A stretch of DNA of 64,000 nt from Ureibacillus aquaedulcis (GCF_030418165.1 NZ_JAUHTQ010000011.1:1-64000); one strand, 5' to 3'. Shown: positions 7,424 through 15,723, numbered from the stretch's first letter. The notes: generated from the sequence alone by a model not told the origin. A program made the numbers and translations.

Positions 7424-8452
7424 TTATGTTTTAGGTTTGAGGGTACTTCGAACAAGCCAGGTAGCTGTGCGAGCCAGAATTTCCGTACGTAATTGAACAA
7501 GTTCCTCAAACTCATAAAAGTATAAAAGCTTTTCTTCCCTTACACTTCTTCCATTTGGAGTTTTTGTTAAGACAAAATGGGCAAAGGATTCTGAAAAATC
7601 CTCTTCCGGAGAATACATGGCATATCTCGATACATAAAAATCCTCTATCTTGCCATGTCCACCGGTTTCCCAAAACCGTTTATAGAAAGCATTCAAATAG
7701 GCACCTTCATAAAAGCAGCCTGAGTCTTTTAAAAATAACGAATTACAGCCTTCTTTTGGTACCCAATAATCAATCTGACTCCCGTTTAAAGAGAGGAAAT
7801 GCGCGTATTCATGTAAATAGGTGACCAAGGTTTCTGAAGCAAGTTCGATATCTTTATTATTCATTCCCAACGTCCAAAATCGGCCATATTTATCATGCAA
7901 GGTTATGTATGCGAGTGTGTCTCCACTTTCAAACACTTCGAATTGGTCGATTTCTTCCCGATATTGTTCTGGAATCAGCCAACTAAAGCTATACCAAAGA
8001 TTGGAATGATACTCCAAAACCTCTTTTTGAACTTTTTCTTCTGTGTAGATGATTTCTCCGTCATTATCGACATTATAGCTTGCAAGGAGGGTGATTCCTT
8101 CCTGACCGGTTGCAACAGATTCTTCATAGACAAGCGAGCCATATTCAGCTTCAAGTTCTGCCACTATTTGATTTCCCCACTCTACACAAGAATTAAAATC
8201 ATTGCATTCAATATTCAGCGAACAAGTTTTTTCTTCTATGATATAAATCTCATTATCATAGCAAGCATTTACTAACGCAATCTCGTCACTGGAAGTTTCC
8301 AACTGTATATCCTCTTCTGAAATCTCGGTAATAGAACTTGTTTCGATTACTGGTTTGGCATATACCGTGACAACTGGCTTTTCTTCCACCGACTCTTCGC
8401 AACCGACTAAAAGCATGATGCTGAAAATCAAGAGAAAGCGGAAAATTTTCAA
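7424..8452 (-). CDS. Lipoprotein with zinc-metalloprotease motif
   Basis: A predicted lipoprotein of 342 residues: signal KIFRFLLIFSIMLLVGC ends in the lipobox LVGC. After an acidic region, the central part contains ETLVTYLHEYAHFLSLNG, an H-E-x-x-H motif as in zinc metalloproteases, and further on FSESFAHFVL, whose Glu could be a third ligand. The protein is therefore a candidate membrane-anchored metallopeptidase facing outwards; I do not recognise a named family. The start is taken at the TTG 8450-8452 because AAGGAGGAGG lies upstream; an ATG at 8474-8476 would put that SD inside the gene. It is a stand-alone minus-strand gene. Confidence 0.65.
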   Translation of the reverse strand: MKIFRFLLIFSIMLLVGCEESVEEKPVVTVYAKPVIETSSITEISEEDIQLETSSDEIALVNACYDNEIYIIEEKTCSLNIECNDFNSCVEWGNQIVAELEAEYGSLVYEESVATGQEGITLLASYNVDNDGEIIYTEEKVQKEVLEYHSNLWYSFSWLIPEQYREEIDQFEVFESGDTLAYITLHDKYGRFWTLGMNNKDIELASETLVTYLHEYAHFLSLNGSQIDYWVPKEGCNSLFLKDSGCFYEGAYLNAFYKRFWETGGHGKIEDFYVSRYAMYSPEEDFSESFAHFVLTKTPNGRSVREEKLLYFYEFEELVQLRTEILARTATWLVRSTLKPKT

Positions 8453-8575
8453 AAAGGGTCCCTCCTCCTTTCGCATATGTCACTATATATTACTAAATCC
8501 AATGATTTGAAATGAATGATATTTCAAGTATTTTTTAATGTTTCTCATTAGTAACGGCAACTTACTCGACAATAA

Positions 8576-8616
8576 AAAAGTGCCCGCTTTAAATACTATA
8601 AAGTGTACACTTTTTC
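8576..8616. terminator. Terminator after the GIY-YIG-like gene
   Basis: AAAAAGTG and CACTTTTT form the ends of a long imperfect stem, just downstream of the stop at 8626 on the minus strand. Confidence 0.6.
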
Positions 8617-8625
8617 TTATACTTT

Positions 8626-8979
8626 TTAGTTATATCCATTCTCTCCATAAGGTTTCAGTTCATCAAGCCATTTCTGTTCCATTTCCTTTAAGGCTTCTCT
8701 TTCGTTAAAGAATGGATTACCCTCATCCTTTTTCAATCTCTCCAAAATTTCGATGGAAAACGCTTCTTTACCAAATTCATTCCATTCTGATTGCAAACCT
8801 TTATTCAGATGTGTATTGTTGTTAAGCGTAAATCTAACACCGTTAATCGTTTTTAAGTTTCTTGTACTTTCCACAAACGACTTTCCGTTAGTATTATTTT
8901 TAATTTGATAAACACCAGCAACAATCTCGATTTCTTGATACTGTTGCTTTAATTCTTTTTTTCTATCCATATGCCTCAC
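8626..8979 (-). CDS. GIY-YIG-like protein, active site degenerate
   Basis: A 117-residue protein related to small GIY-YIG nuclease-family proteins of Bacillus. The GIY part is GVYQIKNNTNG; the YIG part reads SFVEST instead of the usual (Y/F)VGST. Downstream are LQSEWNEFGKEAFSIEIL and a C-terminal KWLDELKPYGENGYN typical of the family. The change at YIG makes nuclease activity doubtful. It lies 18 bp downstream of the DUF2087 gene on the same strand, a pairing I recall from Bacillus genomes, so the two probably share a transcript. The function of this family is not established. Confidence 0.7.
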   Translation of the reverse strand: MRHMDRKKELKQQYQEIEIVAGVYQIKNNTNGKSFVESTRNLKTINGVRFTLNNNTHLNKGLQSEWNEFGKEAFSIEILERLKKDEGNPFFNEREALKEMEQKWLDELKPYGENGYN

Positions 8980-8997
8980 TCACTTTCTGCTGATGCT

Positions 8998-9753
8998 CTA
9001 TTTTTTTATCCAATAGGCGCTGCCATCTGCTTTTCGATCAAAAAATCCATATTGGATTAGGTATCTTCTCAGTAATACAAAGTCTTCATAGATTTCTTTT
9101 AAAATCCCGTTCATTTCTTTTTCCGTGTATACGGCAGATGCATCGAATCTATCTACAATGGCTCTTAAAATAACAATACGTTGCTTTTCTTTCGGAGGGA
9201 ATTTTGCTAATGGCCCACCTAGTCCTTCTGTAAAGTATTTATCCAAAATTTTTGCCTGTTCCTCGGTCGTAACAGAATACCGATCATCCACCATTGTTGC
9301 ATGTTTGTGAGGTGCTACAAATGCCGGTGCATTCTGATCCTTTTCCTTTAACAATTCCATAATGGCAAGCATTGTTTTTGCCTGGCGTTCCTTTTCCTTC
9401 AAGACAAAACGATGATGGCGGATTGTAGAGCTGCTCCCTATCGCCATCTCTTCCTGAACTTCTTTATCGCTCTTTCCAGCATAAAAATGGCGAAGAAGTG
9501 TTGTTTGGTGTTCAGTCAGCCCTGTAAATTTTTTATCCAGGCCCACTAAATACTCAAACACCGAGCCATGTGTTTGTTCTACATGCAATCGAATAAAACG
9601 CTTTGCTTCATACAAAACTTCCCCTTGAGGGTAAATAATGCCCTTCTCTATCCTTTCGCCGCACATCAGGCAGGTATATTGACTTGCATCCTCTGTGTAT
9701 CCCTTTTTCATTTCCTCTAATGTAGCATTCCAGAATATTTCTGACTGACTCAT
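8998..9753 (-). CDS. DUF2087-domain transcription-factor-like protein
   Basis: A 251-residue protein in three parts. The N-terminal 65 residues hold a zinc-finger-like CLMCGERIEKG followed by HVEQTHG (C-x2-C...H-x4-H). Residues about 75-125 (LTEHQTTLLRHFYAGKSDKEVQEEMAI) look like a LuxR/GerE-type helix-turn-helix. The C-terminal 80 residues (LAKFPPKEKQRIVILRAIVDRF...YGFFDRKADGSAYW) match DUF2087. It probably binds DNA; target genes are unknown. GGGGTG precedes the ATG. The GIY-YIG-like gene follows closely. Confidence 0.75.
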   Translation of the reverse strand: MSQSEIFWNATLEEMKKGYTEDASQYTCLMCGERIEKGIIYPQGEVLYEAKRFIRLHVEQTHGSVFEYLVGLDKKFTGLTEHQTTLLRHFYAGKSDKEVQEEMAIGSSSTIRHHRFVLKEKERQAKTMLAIMELLKEKDQNAPAFVAPHKHATMVDDRYSVTTEEQAKILDKYFTEGLGGPLAKFPPKEKQRIVILRAIVDRFDASAVYTEKEMNGILKEIYEDFVLLRRYLIQYGFFDRKADGSAYWIKK

Positions 9754-9881
9754 ATATTATGAACACCCCTAACCCTAAACGAAAAATGGAACCGTTTATT
9801 TTTATTGTAAACAAATAAATTAATTGTTTGTATAATTACTAACAATTTAACAAAACGTTTAGGAGGTGTCAAGAACGAGAT

Positions 9882-9974
9882 ATGGTAAATCGCCAATGGC
9901 TTTGTACCAGTGAAACCTTCACTCTATTAGAACGTATACAATATAAAAAACAGGAAGGAGTGCATACGCATTGA
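9882..9974 (+). CDS. Possible 30-residue leader ORF
   Basis: An ATG-started frame encoding 30 residues (MVNRQWLCTSETFTLLERIQ...) whose stop TGA overlaps the TTG start of the next gene as TTGA, the layout of translational coupling. AGGAGGTG lies 15 nt before the ATG, which is far. I find no family. It may be a coupled leader peptide or chance. Confidence 0.3.
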   Translation: MVNRQWLCTSETFTLLERIQYKKQEGVHTH

Positions 9975-10159
9975 ATAAAAGTAAATTATTACTCTCGCTA
10001 TTTGGCGTAGTTATTTGTTTTACTATGTTTGTTATAGGAATGCTTTACTCTGATCAAATAGCAGGATTAACTATAGTGGGCATAATCGGATTGGCAGGGT
10101 TCTCATATTTTATCTTTCGCATCGCATTTAATCTGATTGGTCCAAACACAACTAATTAG
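9971..10159 (+). CDS. Small membrane protein, two TM segments
   Basis: A 62-residue hydrophobic protein with TM segments at about residues 5-25 and 32-54 and no polar domain. The TTG start follows GGAAGGAG by 10 nt. No family recognised. It is preceded by a 30-codon frame whose stop overlaps this start. Confidence 0.55.
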   Translation: MNKSKLLLSLFGVVICFTMFVIGMLYSDQIAGLTIVGIIGLAGFSYFIFRIAFNLIGPNTTN

Positions 10160-10265
10160 GGGGATAAGAAATAGGTAATATTACAAGCACTAGTGTTAAA
10201 AGTACCTGATTGCTGAATCATCCCCTCCTTAAGATTCGGGTTTTATCTTGACTAGAAAACAACCA

Positions 10266-10297
10266 TAAAAAAAGAGGGAAGTATTTCTCCCCTCCAA
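10266..10297 (-). terminator. Terminator of the 71-residue gene
   Basis: On the minus strand GAGGGGAGAAATACTTCCCTC is followed by TTTTTTT, just downstream of the stop at 10312. Confidence 0.75.
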
Positions 10298-10311
10298 TTC
10301 GTTCTCTTATA

Positions 10312-10527
10312 TTAGTTGACGAATAATAATTTTGCGGCAATATAGTTTCTAGCTTCGGCAGTAAGTAATTGTAGTTGGACAACTTCCCGTTCACTTGCCC
10401 CTTCACCGGTAACAAAATCAACGAATGTGCCACTTAAATTCTCAAAAATACTGATGACTTGATAGCCTCTGTCAAAATAACTATCAATTTTATTTTTCTC
10501 TTCCATAAAAGTTTCATATTCAGACAT
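10312..10527 (-). CDS. Hypothetical 71-residue protein
   Basis: A small acidic protein (MSEYETFMEEKNKIDSYFD...) predicted to be mainly helical, cytoplasmic and without TM segments or cysteines. The ATG is preceded by GAGGTGTAGGC, and a good intrinsic terminator follows the stop, so the gene is likely real. No family recognised and no operon partner. Confidence 0.6.
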   Translation of the reverse strand: MSEYETFMEEKNKIDSYFDRGYQVISIFENLSGTFVDFVTGEGASEREVVQLQLLTAEARNYIAAKLLFVN

Positions 10528-10715
10528 GCCTACACCTCACTTTTTACTAAAAGTCGATACATTGACGATAAGCATCTTTACAAGATATGTGGACATACTG
10601 CAATTTATAACAAATTTCACGAATTTCGATGGCACAAAACTTCTCTTAATCTGGATTTCCCATCGGAGTAGAGGGAATGGCAAAATCTTATCAAAAAGTG
10701 CTTTAAATTAAAAAA

Positions 10716-10741
10716 GGTGAAAAAGCATAAACTTTTTCACC
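10716..10741 (-). terminator. Terminator of the terC-like gene
   Basis: Perfect 10-bp arms GGTGAAAAAG and CTTTTTCACC around a 6-nt loop, followed by TTTTTT on the minus strand. Confidence 0.9.
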
Positions 10742-10751
10742 ATCTGTGTAT

Positions 10752-11504
10752 TTAATTCGCCGTACTTTTTTTGCTTCGAACCGCATGAATAATAAAAGTT
10801 AAAACAAACGCTAAAACTAATACAATTATAAATAGTTCATTAGGAATGTGTATATCTATGATTGTTAACCCCATTTTGACCGCAATAAATACAATTAACA
10901 CGTAAGCTGTCGTTTCCAATTCAGGTACTCTATTCATAAGGGCAATAAAGAACGTTGCAATCCCTCGCATCAATAGAATACCTATCATACCGCCAAGCAG
11001 CACGACCCAAACTTTTTCGGAAATGGCAAGTGCCGTCAAAATACTATCGACGGAAAAAGCTAAATCCATTAACTCTACACTAATAACCGTTGCCCAAAAT
11101 ACGCCGAATACTTTTACTAACCAGCCCTTTGGTTTTGCGTCCGCTTCTTCTTCTGCATCTTGGCCTTTGCTTTTTTCTCGGAAAAATTTAATGGCCAAGT
11201 ACAACAGATAAAGTGCGCCTATTAATTTAATCACCCAGAATTTAATTAATACGGTACCTAGTCCGATAAAGATAAAACGGAAAATGTAAGCTCCCCATAG
11301 TCCATAAATCAACGCCTTTTTTTGCTGCTCCTTTGGTAGTGGTTTTACAAACGCAGAAAGTACCAATGCGTTATCAGCTGATAATATACATTCCATCACT
11401 GCCAAAGATAAAATAAGTCCCCAGCTTTCCGAACTTGATAAAACTTCTACCCACATATGCCAATCAAACAAAGAGGCATAGGTTGAAAATATTTCTTCTA
11501 GCAC
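10752..11504 (-). CDS. TerC family membrane protein
   Basis: A 250-residue integral membrane protein of the TerC family with about seven TM segments. The signature ECILSADNALVLSAF (near residue 40) and LMDLAFSVDSIL (near 150) carry the conserved acidic residues proposed to bind metal. Bacillus relatives (MeeF/MeeY, formerly YceF/YkoY) export Mn2+, often to load secreted enzymes. A charged loop (KSKGQDAEEEADAKPKG) separates the halves. The GTG start follows AGGAGACGAGTAAG. I looked for the yybP-ykoY manganese riboswitch upstream (11505-11760) and did not find its motifs, so regulation by that RNA is not supported here. Confidence 0.88.
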   Translation of the reverse strand: MLEEIFSTYASLFDWHMWVEVLSSSESWGLILSLAVMECILSADNALVLSAFVKPLPKEQQKKALIYGLWGAYIFRFIFIGLGTVLIKFWVIKLIGALYLLYLAIKFFREKSKGQDAEEEADAKPKGWLVKVFGVFWATVISVELMDLAFSVDSILTALAISEKVWVVLLGGMIGILLMRGIATFFIALMNRVPELETTAYVLIVFIAVKMGLTIIDIHIPNELFIIVLVLAFVLTFIIHAVRSKKSTAN

Positions 11505-11809
11505 CTTACTCGTCTCCTCAAACTAAAAATTGTAATTTATATATCTTCCAATAGAAAATAAGTATATCTATATAATAGATACACTACTTTTTAGTTCTGT
11601 ATCGTTTATATAGAATATTGTTTCTAATAGACATAATTATATACCTTTCAATAAATTTCAACCATTTTTCACACCAACAAATTTATATTTACTCCCAAAA
11701 CCCACCTGCTTTCAATTAAAATTTACTTTTTCGAAAAAATTTCTATAGGTATGAATTTAGGATAATAATTCCATAATCCTTCGAATATGATGAATGACAC
11801 TACGTATAG
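11505..11809. other. A/T-rich intergenic stretch, nothing assigned
   Basis: This 305-bp gap separates divergent genes. It is very A/T rich and contains TATATCTATATAATAGATA-like inverted sequence around 11567-11584, probably promoter DNA for the terC-like gene. I see no riboswitch, RNA gene or conserved operator. Confidence 0.4.
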
Positions 11810-12454
11810 ATGGGGGTTTGGGAGTTGGAAAATGTGAAAGCTGTCGCCACTTTTCAGCTAATTGGGTCGGAAGTATATCGAACAAATACTTATATACAAT
11901 TCGGCTCTTCTCGGAAGTCATTAGGTGCGGTGGTAATGTTAAATCCAGGTTCAGCAGATCTGCAGGGAGAAGCAAGGAAAAAGCTTATTATGAATGGATC
12001 CCATACTGACGAAACGACAATAGACAATACCATGCGGCAATTGATTCAATTCATGAAAGCAGCACATTCAAACTTGGAAGGCAGACTTCATATCTATAAT
12101 TTGTTTTATGTAAGAAATACGAATGGCGTGGATTCCATTAACCTTTTTGAACACTTAAAAGGTACTGGCAAATATCCTACTATTACACTGCCCTCTTTAT
12201 TTGAAATGACGCAGCATCCTTGGATTCTAATTGGCTGGGGCGTAGAAAAAAGAAGTAGATGGAAATATTTTGAGGAGGAAAAAAGAAGGTGGATTCAGTT
12301 AATTCAGGATAGCGGAATTCCTTCTTTCGGGATTCAATCCGAAAATAAAGAATACTATCATCCTTGCCCACAAGGACCTGCCAAGATCGAAAGACTAGAG
12401 CAGCTCATCCAGGCATATAACGCAAACATCAAACCCCTTTCATTGGAAAAGTAA
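11810..12454 (+). CDS. DUF1643-like protein
   Basis: A 214-residue cytoplasmic protein. GAVVMLNPGSADL near residue 40, followed by DNTMRQLIQFMKAAH and HIYNLFYVRN, fits the DUF1643 family (MLNPSTA.. DDPT.. type), whose role is unknown. The C-terminal HPCPQGPAKIERLEQLI fits the same family. The ATG at 11810 has no clear SD; GGGAG at about 11820 would suit a GTG start at 11834, giving 206 residues, so the start is uncertain. It stands alone on the plus strand. Confidence 0.65.
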   Translation: MGVWELENVKAVATFQLIGSEVYRTNTYIQFGSSRKSLGAVVMLNPGSADLQGEARKKLIMNGSHTDETTIDNTMRQLIQFMKAAHSNLEGRLHIYNLFYVRNTNGVDSINLFEHLKGTGKYPTITLPSLFEMTQHPWILIGWGVEKRSRWKYFEEEKRRWIQLIQDSGIPSFGIQSENKEYYHPCPQGPAKIERLEQLIQAYNANIKPLSLEK

Positions 12455-12552
12455 AAAGCCCATTATCTTGTCGCTCCTTGTACAGAAATCGAATTTCTAG
12501 GTATATAGCATAGCATTTCACTTATTTTCGAAACAGGTTTAAAGTCAAAAAA

Positions 12553-12584
12553 AAGAGCTAGGAAAACAATACTTCCTAGCTTTT
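12553..12584 (-). terminator. Terminator of the UPF0316 gene
   Basis: AGCTAGGAA (12556-12564) pairs with TTCCTAGCT (12573-12581); on the minus strand a T-rich tract follows. Confidence 0.85.
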
Positions 12585-12586
12585 AA

Positions 12587-13117
12587 TCATTGCCTAGCCT
12601 TCGCTTGTTTCCGCATCCGGTCCACCAAGAAACCGCCTTTAAATGATTTAGGTTCATATGAAATGATAAATGCTTTTGGCTCAATTGCTTCAACTAATGT
12701 AAACACTTCTTTTTCGCGATTACGTTTTGCCAGTATCTCGTATTTGTAACGGTCACTATCCCGCCCTTCACCTACATAGGTGGTAATCGCAAACCCATTT
12801 ATTCTTAATGTATCAATTAACTCTTGATTTTTATCTTGCGTATTGATCGTGATATATACGTAGCCGATTGCTAGTTTATTTTCTATCTTCGTTCCCAGGA
12901 ACATTCCCAGTCCAAACCCAACAGCATAGACAATCATTGCAGCCAAGCTTTGGTCTCCATTAAATACCAAAGAAAGACCAAATACATAAATAAGCATTTC
13001 AACTATCCCAAAAATGGCTGCGAATAATGTAAGGTTTTTTACTAAGAAAATCGTTCGTAGTGTTAATAATGGCACATACACGAGCTGTAACAATAAAATT
13101 AATAATATATTAGTCAT
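12587..13117 (-). CDS. UPF0316 / DUF2179 membrane protein (YebE-like)
   Basis: A 176-residue protein with three N-terminal TM segments (to about residue 75) and a C-terminal cytoplasmic DUF2179 domain of about 90 residues (IDTLRINGFAITTYVGEGRDSDRYKYEILAKRNRE region). The opening LLQLVYVPLLTLRTIFLVKN is characteristic of UPF0316. DUF2179 resembles ligand-binding ACT-like domains, but no ligand is known to me. The ATG follows AGAGGAACCTGG. Single gene with its own terminator. Confidence 0.85.
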   Translation of the reverse strand: MTNILLILLLQLVYVPLLTLRTIFLVKNLTLFAAIFGIVEMLIYVFGLSLVFNGDQSLAAMIVYAVGFGLGMFLGTKIENKLAIGYVYITINTQDKNQELIDTLRINGFAITTYVGEGRDSDRYKYEILAKRNREKEVFTLVEAIEPKAFIISYEPKSFKGGFLVDRMRKQAKARQ

Positions 13118-13215
13118 CCAGGTTCCTCTTTCAAAATTTAGATATAATATTATCTTTTACCCATAATATCGCATTGTACTCCTATTATTTTTCGGGCTGA
13201 TTGAAATGCTATGAA

Positions 13216-13254
13216 AAAACACCAGTCAGATAACTCCTGAACTAGTGTTTGGAA
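13216..13254 (-). terminator. Terminator of the DinB-family gene
   Basis: AAACACTAGTTC and GACTGGTGTTT arms on the minus strand are followed by TTTTTT. Confidence 0.75.
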
Positions 13255-13266
13255 GTTTCTTTATAA

Positions 13267-13755
13267 TTATTTGGTTAATGCTTTTTTAATTTCCTCTACT
13301 TGTCCAATATGCCGTTGCTCGTGATAGCCAACTAAAGATATCCATTGGCTCAATGTAAGGACCCCGAATCGGCGATGGGCAAACGTTTTTTGATTCAGCT
13401 CTTCCTCACTATGGTGATGGGCGATTTTTTCTAAAAATGCTCTTGAAGCGCTTAATTTCTCTCTTAACTCTTCGGATGTAAGAAAATTGTTGGACGGAAT
13501 TAAAATTTCCGGAGCACTGATTTTCTTCGTGCGATCCGCCACAACATGAAGAGGGAACGATCCAGGTTCATCATACTCTTCTTGGTTAAGTGCCAGACGA
13601 ATCTGCCTCACTACATTCAGTTCCATGATATATAAATGCTCCAAGATTTGTGCAATACTCCATGAACCTTCTTCTACAACCTCATTTAGTTGTTCATCTG
13701 TTAAACTACTAACACTTTTCAGTAGTTCCTCACGCACTGCATTAAGATTGTCCAT
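13267..13755 (-). CDS. DinB family protein
   Basis: A 162-residue four-helix DinB-like protein (DinB/YfiT putative metalloenzyme superfamily). Putative metal ligands are the His in SIAQILEHLYIME near residue 40, the His in AHHHSEEE and the His pair in VGYHEQRHIGQVEEI near the C terminus. Some family members are thiol transferases; the activity here is unknown. The start is taken at the ATG 13753-13755, after GGGGTGATGATA; a GTG at 13798-13800 would add 15 residues but has no SD. Confidence 0.82.
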   Translation of the reverse strand: MDNLNAVREELLKSVSSLTDEQLNEVVEEGSWSIAQILEHLYIMELNVVRQIRLALNQEEYDEPGSFPLHVVADRTKKISAPEILIPSNNFLTSEELREKLSASRAFLEKIAHHHSEEELNQKTFAHRRFGVLTLSQWISLVGYHEQRHIGQVEEIKKALTK

Positions 13756-13824
13756 TATCATCACCCCATAAAAAATCATTACTATTTCATATTCCTTCAC
13801 TTTTCAACTTAGAACTACCTGAAA

Positions 13825-13851
13825 AAGTGAGATACATGACGCATCTCACTT
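13825..13851 (-). terminator. Terminator of the collagen-like gene
   Basis: AAGTGAGAT (13825-13833) pairs with ATCTCACTT (13843-13851); TTTT follows on the minus strand. Confidence 0.75.
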
Positions 13852-13899
13852 TGAAGTGGGGTATATACGAATATAGGGGTGTAAATGCTATTTAGATAA

Positions 13900-14409
13900 T
13901 TAATAGCATTGGAAGAACAGGATGTTGTTCCGGTTGATGGAATCGTAAACCCAGCCTCTTGTTCCTCTCCATCGGAAGCCGATAATTTGGTTTCCAAAAG
14001 CAACCATCGGGAAGAACCAAAAAGCATTGCCGTTTCTCATCCACACGAAGGTATTTCTGAAGAAGCATCGTCTTATTCCACCTACTCCACCTCTGCGAGT
14101 GAACTCTTGTTGTTGGAATGTTGACATTTGCGGTGTAAAGCTCGGTGGTGGCGAAGTTGGTGCTTGAAGTTGACCTGGACCGCCTCCACCCGGGAATCCT
14201 CCTGGGCTACCTGGGAATCCTCCTTGACCTCCCGGGAATCCTCCTGGGCTACCCGGGAATCCTCCTTGACCTCCTGGGAATCCTGGCATACCTGGGAAAG
14301 TTCCAGGATAACCTGGCGCTCCCTGTGGGAATTGTTGTTGTCCCCCTCTTCCACGACCTCTTCTTGGGGATTCATCAAAGAAATCGTCATCATAATCAAA
14401 CGGGTTCAT
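13900..14409 (-). CDS. Collagen-like Gly/Pro-rich protein with aromatic C-terminal domain
   Basis: A 169-residue protein in three parts. The first 20 residues are acidic then Arg-rich (DYDDDFFDE, RRGRGRGG). Residues about 25-85 are repeats of GGFPGGQGGFPGSP type, encoded by a 42-bp tandem repeat. The C-terminal 60 residues (RRCFFRNTFVWMRNGNAFWFFP...GFRWRGTRGWVY) are aromatic- and Arg-rich, a domain I recall from small uncharacterised Bacillaceae proteins. There is no signal peptide. The ATG follows AGGAGGAGTGAA, and a 15-bp palindrome lies upstream. It may be a surface or spore-coat protein, but that is a guess. Confidence 0.65.
   Translation of the reverse strand: MNPFDYDDDFFDESPRRGRGRGGQQQFPQGAPGYPGTFPGMPGFPGGQGGFPGSPGGFPGGQGGFPGSPGGFPGGGGPGQLQAPTSPPPSFTPQMSTFQQQEFTRRGGVGGIRRCFFRNTFVWMRNGNAFWFFPMVAFGNQIIGFRWRGTRGWVYDSINRNNILFFQCY
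14166..14310. repeat. Tandem repeats inside the collagen-like gene
   Basis: The coding strand repeats GGATTCCCAGG-type segments with a period of about 42 bp (14 codons, FPGGQGGFPGSPGG). Such repeats readily change length by slippage while staying in frame. Confidence 0.75.
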
Positions 14410-14452
14410 TTCACTCCTCCTTTCTTCTGAACTACAATTAATTTATGTAGAA

Positions 14453-14467
14453 ATACGGGGCCCGTAT
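14453..14467. promoter_or_regulatory. 15-bp GC-rich palindrome upstream of the collagen-like gene
   Basis: ATACGGG-g-CCCGTAT is a perfect inverted repeat 44 bp upstream of the collagen-like start, in otherwise A/T-rich DNA. An operator is the simplest reading. I see nothing else definite in 14410-14685. Confidence 0.4.
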
Positions 14468-14700
14468 AGGTTGAACATCCAAGTTGCAAAAGTTTGAGTA
14501 GAAAATTTCCACAGATTTTTTTCTTCAAGTAGATAAGGAACCTACAATCACCTTTTCCGTTCGGCTACCATCAATTTGGGAAACTTTAAGAAAACCCAAT
14601 AATGATGAATATTATAGAGATTTGCGAATATGTTTTAACGAATGCTTTTTCTTAAGCAGCCAAAAAAACTGGCTTAACAACCTAGAAGGAGCTGAATGCT

Positions 14701-15402
14701 ATTCTTCAATTTGTCATTCCAAAGGAAAAATACAGCTTATGTCTTGTTAACCCATGTAAAAAAGATGTGCAAGACGTTTATTTGAGATATTCTGGATATG
14801 CAGTTGAGGGCTCAACCTATTACGAATTTGAAACAGTCCAAATGCAAACTGATGTACTTTATGGGGAGAGCTATGCCATTTTGGAAGAAGACAATACATG
14901 GGAAGTGAATACAACATTTCAATATGAAGTTCTTTATGTTTCAGATGATGGCCTTATTTTAAAGAAATTTTATCGTAAGAAACTAGACAATGTGCAGACG
15001 CTAGAATCTCATCCACTATTCCAATCAACAATTTGGATTATAGAAGAAACCGCAAGTGAATACATCAATGAGGAAGATATTATTCAAATCGTGACGCAAG
15101 ATGTGTATGCCTCGAAAGTTCCAACAAATAGCAGCACTTATCGTTACTTACTAGAACGAAGTGAGTTATTCGAACAGTTTTTTGAAGATTTATATACTGA
15201 AATGGATAATTATTATAATGGAGTAAAACAGGACTCTCCGGAAAAGTGGGATTTTGCTAACTTTCTTCAGAGCGAATACGGTGTACAATTAGAGCAATCT
15301 GAAGGAGCCGATATTGTATTATCGAACTGCCTAGGATTAATGCGAAAATTAAACTTAACCTATGCAGAAATGGCAGAGTACTTCTGTAAATATGTCTTGT
15401 AA
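14701..15402 (+). CDS. Hypothetical protein, apparent ATT start
   Basis: The open frame runs from just after a TAG at 14683 to the stop at 15402. A strong AAGGAG lies at 14686-14691, but the first in-frame ATG/GTG/TTG is the GTG at 14767, 75 nt downstream. In between, the frame reads like protein (ILQFVIPKEKYSLCLVNP). The codon at ideal distance (9 nt) is ATT at 14701, giving 233 residues; an out-of-frame ATG at 14696 would need a frameshift. From the GTG the protein has 211 residues, is acidic, rich in Tyr and Glu, with no TM segment. No family recognised. Confidence 0.55.
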   Translation: MLQFVIPKEKYSLCLVNPCKKDVQDVYLRYSGYAVEGSTYYEFETVQMQTDVLYGESYAILEEDNTWEVNTTFQYEVLYVSDDGLILKKFYRKKLDNVQTLESHPLFQSTIWIIEETASEYINEEDIIQIVTQDVYASKVPTNSSTYRYLLERSELFEQFFEDLYTEMDNYYNGVKQDSPEKWDFANFLQSEYGVQLEQSEGADIVLSNCLGLMRKLNLTYAEMAEYFCKYVL

Positions 15403-15527
15403 TGAATGAATGATCTAATACGTATTTGGGCCAATTGTAATAATAGTTCGGGCTACAGATCCCCCCTCCCCCTTATTTTCCCTATCCTGCTTAAAAAGGT
15501 TCAAACGCTAAGATATTTGCTGGTTCT

Positions 15528-15567
15528 TTTAAAAGGACATCATCTTTTGATGAAGTCCTTTTAAGCT
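15528..15567 (+). terminator. Terminator after the hypothetical gene
   Basis: AAAAGGACATCATC and GATGAAGTCCTTTT arms around TTTT form a long stem 125 bp downstream of the stop at 15402. Confidence 0.65.
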
Positions 15568-15723
15568 TTCTATTTAAGGATAATTAATTCGAAAGATGGG
15601 ATAAATAGAGATTTTTTACAATTATGAGTAATATTTTCTTTTGAAATTGATAATATTGTGACGATTTTACTCATAAATTTTAATCATAAAAGAGTGGTGT
15701 CGAAAAGAAGGAGGTCATAGGCC

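Noticed and set aside
11505-11809. yybP-ykoY manganese riboswitch before the terC-like gene
   Set aside because: Expected from the family, but the conserved motifs are absent on the relevant strand.
14082-14441. Overlapping frames in the collagen-like gene on both strands
   Set aside because: They are shadows of the GC-rich repeat; the frame with a good SD, terminator and non-repetitive ends is the one annotated.
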